Assembly (NCBI GenBank): GCA_022793145.1
Contig: JAAWCI010000035.1
Span: forward strand, 1-6,870
Length of the DNA stretch: 6,870 bases
From: Bacilli bacterium
GTDB taxonomy: Bacteria; Bacillota_I; Bacilli_A; RF39; UBA660
Direction: 5' to 3'
Both the position numbers and the translations under genes were made by a program. Numbering within the stretch: the stretch's first letter is position 1; the number at the start of each line of letters is the position of its first letter. This document shows, piece after piece, positions 1-4,705 of the stretch. The notes under the pieces are model-generated. The model saw only the letters and a program-made list of their open reading frames with translations, ran no database searches and was not told where the DNA came from.

Positions 1-69
1 ATGACCGTTTTTAGGTAATATAAGGTCGTTCTTACATTTCTATTATAATACATTTCATATAAAATTAAA

Positions 70-98
70 AGACTGTTCTACATATTTGTCAACAGTCT
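70..98 (+). other. 8-bp inverted repeat upstream of the terminator
   Basis: Arms AGACTGTT (70-77) and AACAGTCT (91-98) are perfect complements around a 13-base loop. Read on the + strand it lies just before the terminator hairpin at 101-131. Read on the - strand it is followed by TTTTAATTTT, so it could also stop leftward transcription. The TTCTAC at 76-81 is complementary to GTAGAA at 106-111 in the left arm of the next hairpin, so an alternative pairing is possible. Its function is unknown. It probably belongs to the 3' end of a transcript from left of the window. Confidence 0.5.
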
Positions 99-100
99 GG

Positions 101-131
101 AGCAAGTAGAATTTTCTGCTTGCTTTTTTTT
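101..131 (+). terminator. Intrinsic terminator upstream of gene 1
   Basis: A 10-bp stem (AGCAAGTAGA, 101-110, with TCTGCTTGCT, 115-124; one G-U pair) closes a 4-base loop and runs into an uninterrupted T tract (124-131). This is a classic rho-independent terminator on the + strand. It most likely ends a gene left of the window. It could instead act as an attenuator if transcription begins near the TATAAT at 44-49. Confidence 0.8.
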
Positions 132-218
132 AGGCTGATTTAATTACTGCTAAATAGCTAAATATTATCAATATAAATAGTAATAAAAAAATTTATGGTA
201 TTATTGAGATATATTTAG

Positions 219-224
219 TATAAT
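219..224 (+). promoter_or_regulatory. Candidate -10 box for the NERD-HRDC gene
   Basis: A perfect TATAAT lies 46 bases before the gene 1 start and downstream of the terminator at 101-131. No good -35 box sits 16-18 bases upstream (the sequence there is TGGTAT-like), and the region is so A+T-rich that TATAAT-like words are common. The call rests on position between a terminator and a good ribosome binding site. Confidence 0.4.
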
Positions 225-255
225 AGTATTATTATAAAATAAATTATATTAATAA

Positions 256-263
256 AAAGGGAG
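256..263 (+). promoter_or_regulatory. Ribosome binding site of gene 1
   Basis: AAAGGGAG is followed by 7 bases and the ATG at 271. This supports that ATG as the start of the NERD-HRDC gene. Confidence 0.75.
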
Positions 264-270
264 TAGTATT

Positions 271-1350
271 ATGTCTAAGTATAGAAAAAATTATTATAGA
301 AAAGAGCCATCAGTAGATGATGAAATATTAGGCATTATTAGTATTTTTATATTTTTGATTTTATTTCAATATTGGCAATATGTTTTAGCTATTTTTGGGA
401 TATTAATATTGTTTAAATTAATTATCTGGGTTCACGATAAAGATTTATTTTCTCAATTTAAAAATAGCAAATTATACTATCATGGAGAAAGTGGTAAAAA
501 ATATTTAGATAAGCTAGAGCAAGAAAAATATGAAAGTGACCGAACTCAGTATAATATTAATTGCTTAAAAAAAGGTCAATATGGTGAGAGCAAAATATTA
601 TATACCTTATTACATATGCAAAATGTTCCAATGTATATTATTTATGATATTAGATTGCAATATAGAGATTTTAAAGCACAAATAGATTTTATTGCTGTTA
701 CGAAAAGGATGATTTATATTATAGAAGCAAAAGATTTAAATGGTAATCTTGATATTGAAGGAGATGGAACTTTTACAAGAATTTTTGGAAGAAAAAAAAG
801 TGGAATGAAAAATCCATTAACTCAGAATAATGATCATGAAAAAGTAGTGAAGGCGATTTTGAAAAATGAAAAAATAAAGACTGTCGTTACGTCTTTAGTT
901 GTGCTAACAAATGATGATAGTCATATTCATTTTAAACATGGAGCAAATGAATATAAAAATAAAATTTTTAGAAATGATAAATTAGAAGAAAATTTAATAA
1001 AAATGGAACAGAAAAAACATATTGTAAGGCAAGAAGAAAGAATACAATATATTTGTGATACTTTATTAAAATATAGAATAGAAGATATAAAAACTGCTGA
1101 TATTCAAAAAGAAGATGTTGATGCAATTATAGTGAAATTAAAAGCATATCGTAAAAAAATGTCAGAAGTAGAAAATGTTCCTGCATATATGATTTTTAAT
1201 GATAATACAATATTAGATTTGATTCAGAAAAAGCCTGCCTCAATGGAGGAATTAACCAATATTGTAGGGCTTGGTGAATATAAGGTAAATAAATATGGGC
1301 AAAACATATTGAATATTATGAATAATCAAAAAAACAAAAATAAAAATTGA
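271..1350 (+). CDS. Membrane-anchored NERD and HRDC domain protein
   Basis: The 359-residue protein begins with a short basic stretch and a hydrophobic block at about 19-54, long enough for two membrane passes split near Q33-Q37. A NERD (nuclease-related) domain covers about 100-215. Its expected acidic and basic positions are visible: G105-E106 in KGQYGES, D139 in AQIDF, and the E152-x-K154 signature in IEAKDLNG. These match the core of the restriction-endonuclease-like fold. A charged linker with many Lys and Glu follows (about 230-285). Residues about 287-350 look like an HRDC domain, with VPAYMIFND, a helix, then GLGEYKVNKYG; this nucleic-acid-binding module is best known from RecQ helicases and RNase D. 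The tail is Asn/Lys-rich. From family knowledge I infer a membrane-tethered, probably cytoplasm-facing DNA- or RNA-processing protein. Its substrate is not known. It is a single-gene unit with its own -10, ribosome binding site and downstream terminator. The putative catalytic residues are intact. Confidence 0.88.
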   Translation: MSKYRKNYYRKEPSVDDEILGIISIFIFLILFQYWQYVLAIFGILILFKLIIWVHDKDLFSQFKNSKLYYHGESGKKYLDKLEQEKYESDRTQYNINCLKKGQYGESKILYTLLHMQNVPMYIIYDIRLQYRDFKAQIDFIAVTKRMIYIIEAKDLNGNLDIEGDGTFTRIFGRKKSGMKNPLTQNNDHEKVVKAILKNEKIKTVVTSLVVLTNDDSHIHFKHGANEYKNKIFRNDKLEENLIKMEQKKHIVRQEERIQYICDTLLKYRIEDIKTADIQKEDVDAIIVKLKAYRKKMSEVENVPAYMIFNDNTILDLIQKKPASMEELTNIVGLGEYKVNKYGQNILNIMNNQKNKNKN

Positions 1351-1400
1351 TATACTTGTTAAGTAGAACTATTATTTTTGAAATATACTTAAAATAAAAT

Positions 1401-1428
1401 GTCTTTAGTTTGTAACTAAGACTTTTTT
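1401..1428 (+). terminator. Intrinsic terminator after the NERD-HRDC gene
   Basis: GTCTTTAGTT (1401-1410) pairs with AACTAAGAC (1414-1422) as a 9-bp stem with one bulged T and a tight 3-base loop, followed by six Ts (1423-1428). It separates gene 1 from the SDR operon. Its T tract occupies the place where the -35 box of the next promoter would be. Confidence 0.8.
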
Positions 1429-1442
1429 AATATTTTTATATT

Positions 1443-1451
1443 TGTTATAAT
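1443..1451 (+). promoter_or_regulatory. Extended -10 promoter of the SDR-ynbB operon
   Basis: TGTTATAAT is a perfect extended -10 (TG, one base, TATAAT). The region 17 bases upstream is the poly-T of the preceding terminator and not a TTGACA-like box, so promoter strength would depend on the TG extension. Transcription would begin near 1458, giving a leader of only about 20 bases that just includes the ribosome binding site. Confidence 0.6.
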
Positions 1452-1465
1452 ATAGAAAGAAAAAC

Positions 1466-1469
1466 GGAG
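1466..1469 (+). promoter_or_regulatory. Ribosome binding site of the SDR gene
   Basis: GGAG (in AACGGAGT) is followed by 8 bases and the ATG at 1478. This fixes the start just before the Rossmann-fold beta strand, as expected for this family. Confidence 0.75.
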
Positions 1470-1477
1470 TTGATCAT

Positions 1478-2218
1478 ATGGACAAAAAAGTAGTATTAGT
1501 AACAGGTGGAAGCAAAGGAATAGGAGCAGCGACAGTAGAGGTTTTTGCAAAGCACAATTATAATATTGTATTAAATTATGCTCATGATGAAGAAGTGGCA
1601 AAAGCCGTAAAGGATAGAATAGAATTAACCTATTCTGTATCAGTATTATTAGCAAAAGCAGATGTGTCAAAAAAAGAAGATGTTCAAAATATGGTAGAAA
1701 TGGCAATTCAAACATTTGGTCATATTGATGTACTGGTTAACAATGCGGGAATTGCAATCGACCAAACATTTGAAGATAAAACCGATTTTGAATTTAGAAA
1801 AGTGTTAGATGTAAATTTAATTGGACCATTTTTAATGTCTAAAGAAGTTGGTAAAAGAATGCAAGAGCAAGGACATGGAAAAATTATTAATGTAAGTTCT
1901 ACAAATGCAATTGATACACTTTATCCTGAAAGTATGGATTATGATGCCTCAAAAGCAGGTTTAATTTCATTAACAAGAAATTTAGCTACAACTTTTGCGC
2001 CGATAATCCAAGTAAATGCAGTAGCTCCAGGATGGGTAAATACAGAAATGAATAAGGAATTAGATGTAGAATTTGTAAAAGAAGAGGAACAAAAAATTTT
2101 ATTAGGAAGGTTTGCAGATCCTTCTGAAATAGCTTCTGTCATTTACTTTTTGACAACGAAAGAAGCGGGTTATATTAATGGAACTGTTATTCGCATAGAT
2201 GGTGGGTGGAATGCATGA
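1478..2218 (+). CDS. ymfI: SDR-family reductase, probable EF-P 5-aminopentanone reductase (YmfI-like)
   Basis: This is a complete classical short-chain dehydrogenase/reductase of 246 residues, the usual length. The nucleotide-binding loop TGGSKGIG is at 9-16, D62 sits in ADVS, NNAG is at 88-91, and N113 is the structural or catalytic Asn. The catalytic Ser is S141 in NVSS, with Y155-xxx-K159 in YDASK, then APGWVNTEM at 183-191 and the C-terminal DGGW. K13 in the glycine loop and the absence of an acidic residue at the end of strand 2 (LNY, 32-34) suggest NADPH use. By sequence alone it could be called FabG. However, no fatty-acid-synthesis gene is nearby, and its stop codon overlaps the start of a ynbB homologue. 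In Bacillus subtilis YmfI, an SDR, reduces the ketone intermediate of the EF-P Lys modification, and YnbB acts in the same pathway. I therefore infer the YmfI role; the SDR assignment itself is near certain, the specific substrate is not. Confidence 0.85.
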   Translation: MDKKVVLVTGGSKGIGAATVEVFAKHNYNIVLNYAHDEEVAKAVKDRIELTYSVSVLLAKADVSKKEDVQNMVEMAIQTFGHIDVLVNNAGIAIDQTFEDKTDFEFRKVLDVNLIGPFLMSKEVGKRMQEQGHGKIINVSSTNAIDTLYPESMDYDASKAGLISLTRNLATTFAPIIQVNAVAPGWVNTEMNKELDVEFVKEEEQKILLGRFADPSEIASVIYFLTTKEAGYINGTVIRIDGGWNA

Positions 2219-3459
2219 TAAAAACAAAAGAGCAGCTTCAAGAACTAGTAGACAGAGTAGAACAAAAAATAGAACCAGAAATAAAAAGAATAGAACAACA
2301 GTGTGAAAAAAACAGTAAAAAAGTATTAACTGCATTTCAGAATAATCAAATTACAGAAGCACATTTTGGAAGTACTTCAGGATATGGATATGATGATATG
2401 GGAAGGGATGCTTTAGAACGGGTCTTTGGTGAAATTCTAGATGCCGAAGATGCACTAGTTAGAGCACAGATGATTTCAGGAAGTCATGCCCTTACTGTAA
2501 CCTTATTTGCGCTTCTAAGGCCTAATGATATTTTACTCAGTATTACTGGAAAACCATATGATACATTAGATGAAGTAATTGGAATAACTGAAAATGATAG
2601 TTCATTAAAATCTTTTGGCGTTCAATATGAGCAAATTGATTTGGTAGACAACGATTTTGATTATGCAAAAATAGAAGAATTATTAACACAAAAGAAAATA
2701 AAAGTAATTGAAATTCAGCGTTCTAAAGGATATTCTACTAGAAAAAGTATTACGATAGAAAAAGTAGAAAAAGTAATTAAAGTAATAAAACAAGTTTCAC
2801 CAAACACGATTATTATGGTAGATAATTGCTATTGTGAAATGGTATCTGATAAAGAACCAACAACTGTTGGCGCAGACATTATGGTAGGATCTTTAATTAA
2901 AAATTTAGGTGGAGGAATTGCTCCAAATGGCGCCTATATTGCAGGAAAAAAAGATTTAATCAAATTATGTGCAGAAAGATTAACGCTTCCAGGAGAGGGA
3001 AGAGAAGTAGGCCCTACACTTGGAATCAACAAATCGCTTTATCAAGGACTCTTTTTCGCACCATCTGTAGTAGCAGCCTCTTTAAAAACAGCTGTTTTTA
3101 CAAGTGCTCTTTTAGAAGAATTGGGTTATGTTGTAGAACCAAAATGGGATGAAAAACGAGCTGATATCGTAGAAAATATTATATTTGGAAATTCAGAAAA
3201 TTTAATCAAATATTGCCAAGGAATTCAGATGGGATCTCCAATCGATTCTAATGCGGTACCAGAGCCATGGGATATGCCAGGATATCAAGACAAAGTAATT
3301 ATGGCAGCAGGAGCCTTTACACAAGGATCTTCTATAGAACTTTCTTGTGATGGCCCAATGCGAGAACCATTTATAGCTTATCAACAAGGTGGACTTACGT
3401 ATGAATATGGAAAACTAGGAGTTATAAAAGCCATAGAAAAATTATTAAATATCAAATAA
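2215..3459 (+). CDS. ynbB: PLP-dependent YnbB family protein (methionine gamma-lyase/aluminium resistance family, PF06838)
   Basis: The 414-residue protein has a fold-type I PLP-enzyme layout. The family signature near the N-terminus is HFGSTSGYGYDDMGRD (50-65). SGSHA (88-92) probably forms the cofactor phosphate-binding turn, D203 in MVDNCYCE should hold the pyridine nitrogen, and K229 in GSLIKNLGGG is the expected Schiff-base lysine. The C-terminal part carries the family-typical DMPGYQDKVIMAAGAFTQGS (353-372). Older annotation calls this family aluminium resistance protein or methionine gamma-lyase family. In Bacillus subtilis YnbB is required for the 5-aminopentanol modification of EF-P, though its exact reaction is not, to my knowledge, settled. 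I chose the ATG at 2215 because it forms an ATGA overlap with the SDR stop, with a weak GGTGGGTGG stretch at 2201-2209 as ribosome binding site; a GTG at 2206 would add three residues. Translation is probably coupled to the upstream reductase. A terminator follows directly. Confidence 0.92.
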   Translation: MIKTKEQLQELVDRVEQKIEPEIKRIEQQCEKNSKKVLTAFQNNQITEAHFGSTSGYGYDDMGRDALERVFGEILDAEDALVRAQMISGSHALTVTLFALLRPNDILLSITGKPYDTLDEVIGITENDSSLKSFGVQYEQIDLVDNDFDYAKIEELLTQKKIKVIEIQRSKGYSTRKSITIEKVEKVIKVIKQVSPNTIIMVDNCYCEMVSDKEPTTVGADIMVGSLIKNLGGGIAPNGAYIAGKKDLIKLCAERLTLPGEGREVGPTLGINKSLYQGLFFAPSVVAASLKTAVFTSALLEELGYVVEPKWDEKRADIVENIIFGNSENLIKYCQGIQMGSPIDSNAVPEPWDMPGYQDKVIMAAGAFTQGSSIELSCDGPMREPFIAYQQGGLTYEYGKLGVIKAIEKLLNIK

Positions 3460-3466
3460 TGGTTAT

Positions 3467-3493
3467 AAAGAAGGGACAATCTCTTCTTTTTTT
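3467..3493 (+). terminator. Intrinsic terminator of the SDR-ynbB operon
   Basis: AAAGAAGGGA (3467-3476) pairs with TCTCTTCTTT (3480-3489) with one G-U pair and a 3-base loop, ending in a run of seven Ts (3487-3493). It begins 8 bases after the ynbB stop and separates the operon from the deacetylase gene. Confidence 0.85.
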
Positions 3494-3506
3494 ATATTGC
3501 CTTTCA

Positions 3507-3512
3507 TATAGT
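3507..3512 (+). promoter_or_regulatory. Weak candidate -10 for the deacetylase gene
   Basis: TATAGT (5 of 6 to TATAAT) lies 14 bases after the terminator T tract and 20 bases before the start codon. There is no TG extension and the -35 position falls in the terminator's right arm (TTCTTT). A start near 3519 would leave almost no leader before the GAGGTG. Read-through from the previous operon is an alternative. Confidence 0.25.
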
Positions 3513-3520
3513 GAAATGAA

Positions 3521-3526
3521 GAGGTG
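3521..3526 (+). promoter_or_regulatory. Ribosome binding site that sets the deacetylase start
   Basis: GAGGTG is followed by 6 bases and an ATG at 3533. An in-frame GTG at 3524 lies inside this motif, so it cannot be the start if the motif is the ribosome binding site. ATG 3533 is preferred. Confidence 0.75.
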
Positions 3527-3532
3527 TCACGA

Positions 3533-4621
3533 ATGGAACAAAAACATAAAAGAATTATTTTAGGAATTACGTTTTTAATTTTTCTTTCTATTATCTTTAT
3601 ATGTTATCAAACTATATCAAAGAATGAAAAGAAAACAAATAAAGCAAAACAGGAAACATTAGCATTCACCTTAAAAGGTCAAAGTATGGTGACTATAAAA
3701 GTAGGAGAAAAGTATCAAGAACCAGGATATGAAGCTATAGACAAAGAAGAAGGAAATATCACCAGTAAAGTTTCTGTAAAAAGTACTTTAAATATTGACA
3801 TTCCAGGAACTTATCAAATTACATATACCATTACAAATAAAAAAGGAAATAAAAAAGAACTAAAAAGATTCGTAACAGTAGAAGGTAATAAAATTGTGAA
3901 ATATAAGGATGCTTATGACAACATTGATAATACACATAAAACATGGTGGAGTGGTAATAAAAAAGATCATACAAGACCAGTAGATGGTGCGGGAAATAAA
4001 GAAGATGTATTGAAGCAATATGGAGCCTATTATATGGGACCAGACGAAAAAATCATTTATTTAACCTTTGATGAAGGAAGTAATGATACTTATACCGAAG
4101 AAATTGTAGATGTTCTAAATGAAAATGATGTAAAAGCAACTTTCTTTTTCTGTAAAGGATTTATGAAAAATAATCCAGAATTAATGAAAAAAATAGCTCA
4201 GTCTGGTCATTCTGTTGGAAATCATACAGCCAATCATTATTCCATGCCTACTTTAGCAACTCGTACAAACTTCCAAAAATATTTAAATGAGATAGAAGAA
4301 AACGAAAAAGTATTTAAAGAAATAACTGGAGTAGAAATGGATAAAGTGTATAGAGAACCAAAAGGAGAATATAGTTATAGAAGTTTACAAATTGTTCACG
4401 ACTTAGGGTATAAATCATACTTTTGGAGTGCAGATCATTATGATTTTGACTATGATGTATCAAAAGAAAAAGCATTTAGCGAATTAGAAAAAAGGTATCA
4501 CAATGGTGCGATATATTTGCTACATCCAAAAAACAGAGGCAATTATGAAGCGATGGATAGTTTTATTAAACATATGAAAAATTTAGGATATACATTTGGA
4601 CTTGTCAGAGATATTCAGTAA
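3533..4621 (+). CDS. Membrane-anchored PdaA-like polysaccharide deacetylase with Ig-like (DUF5011-type) domain
   Basis: The protein has 362 residues. MEQKHKR and a hydrophobic helix (about 8-26) form an uncleaved signal anchor, so the rest should lie outside the membrane. Residues about 45-117 form an Ig-like DUF5011-type domain, with IKVGEKYQEPGYEAID and later DIPGTYQITYTITNKKGN. A NodB-type deacetylase domain covers about 170-360. Its motifs are TFDEGSND (178-185, D180 as base), GHSVGNHTANH with metal-ligand histidines H231 and H235, YREPKGEYS (273-281), FWSADHYD with W298 (297-304) and LLHPKNRGN with H331 (329-337). The acidic residue after the catalytic Asp is Glu instead of Asp, and the EYS in motif 3 matches the PdaA subgroup more than chitin deacetylases. 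PdaA removes the acetyl group from muramic acid in peptidoglycan, a step to muramic-delta-lactam in spore cortex. The substrate here is inferred to be peptidoglycan, but no spore gene is in view. It is flanked by terminators and is probably its own unit. Confidence 0.9.
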   Translation: MEQKHKRIILGITFLIFLSIIFICYQTISKNEKKTNKAKQETLAFTLKGQSMVTIKVGEKYQEPGYEAIDKEEGNITSKVSVKSTLNIDIPGTYQITYTITNKKGNKKELKRFVTVEGNKIVKYKDAYDNIDNTHKTWWSGNKKDHTRPVDGAGNKEDVLKQYGAYYMGPDEKIIYLTFDEGSNDTYTEEIVDVLNENDVKATFFFCKGFMKNNPELMKKIAQSGHSVGNHTANHYSMPTLATRTNFQKYLNEIEENEKVFKEITGVEMDKVYREPKGEYSYRSLQIVHDLGYKSYFWSADHYDFDYDVSKEKAFSELEKRYHNGAIYLLHPKNRGNYEAMDSFIKHMKNLGYTFGLVRDIQ

Positions 4622-4654
4622 AGAGAACTGTAAACTAAAACGTTCTCTTTTTTT
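4620..4654 (+). terminator. Intrinsic terminator of the deacetylase gene, overlapping its stop codon
   Basis: AAAGAGAAC (4620-4628) pairs perfectly with GTTCTCTTT (4642-4650), with an A-rich loop that can gain two more pairs (GT/AC), and seven Ts follow (4648-4654). The left arm begins inside the TAA stop. Confidence 0.85.
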
Positions 4655-4669
4655 ACTTTTCTTATTTTG

Positions 4670-4678
4670 TGTTATACT
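4670..4678 (+). promoter_or_regulatory. Extended -10 promoter of the InlB-repeat/BIG2 gene
   Basis: TGTTATACT carries the TG extension and TATACT (5 of 6). As at the SDR operon, the -35 region falls in the terminator's poly-T and has no good TTGACA match. The expected start near 4685 leaves about 20 bases of leader. Confidence 0.5.
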
Positions 4679-4690
4679 AATAATAGAATA

Positions 4691-4696
4691 AAGGAG
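4691..4696 (+). promoter_or_regulatory. Ribosome binding site of the InlB-repeat/BIG2 gene
   Basis: AAGGAG is an almost complete anti-16S match, 9 bases before the ATG at 4706. It is the strongest ribosome binding site in the window. Confidence 0.8.
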
Positions 4697-4705
4697 TGTT
4701 CTTAA

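Noticed and set aside
4..12. ACCGTTTT near the left edge is the reverse complement of AAAACGGT in the cre-like site near the right edge
   Set aside because: An 8-base match in opposite orientation nearly 7 kb apart, without extension, is too short to claim direct or inverted repeats or attachment sites.
1..18. Tiny frame ATG-ACC-GTT-TTT-AGG-TAA at the window edge
   Set aside because: Five codons with no visible ribosome binding site. It could be the tail of an upstream gene, but nothing in the sequence supports it.
41..50. Self-complementary TATTATAATA as a bidirectional promoter
   Set aside because: It contains TATAAT on both strands, but neither strand has a -35 box or TG extension, and such words are expected in this base composition.
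1416..1715. Minus-strand open frame of 99 residues opposite the SDR gene
   Set aside because: Composition is Leu/Phe-rich from reverse-reading A-rich codons, and it overlaps a gene with full SDR motifs and a terminator. It is a shadow frame.
2206..2208. GTG as start of ynbB
   Set aside because: It adds only three residues (MEC). The ATG at 2215 makes the common ATGA overlap and is preferred, though GTG cannot be strictly excluded.
1478..2218. Simple FabG (3-oxoacyl-ACP reductase) call
   Set aside because: Not excluded by sequence, but there are no fatty-acid-synthesis neighbours and the coupling with ynbB favours a YmfI-like role. Kept as the alternative.
2967..3152. Plus-strand 61-residue frame inside ynbB
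   Set aside because: It lies entirely in another frame of a conserved PLP-enzyme gene; Cys- and Arg-rich composition is unlike the neighbours.
3524..3526. GTG as start of the deacetylase
   Set aside because: The codon is part of the GAGGTG ribosome binding site serving the ATG at 3533.
4070..4093. Asp-to-Glu change after the catalytic Asp of the deacetylase as a sign of inactivation
   Set aside because: PdaA-type enzymes commonly vary at this position, and all other motifs, including H231, H235 and H331, are present.
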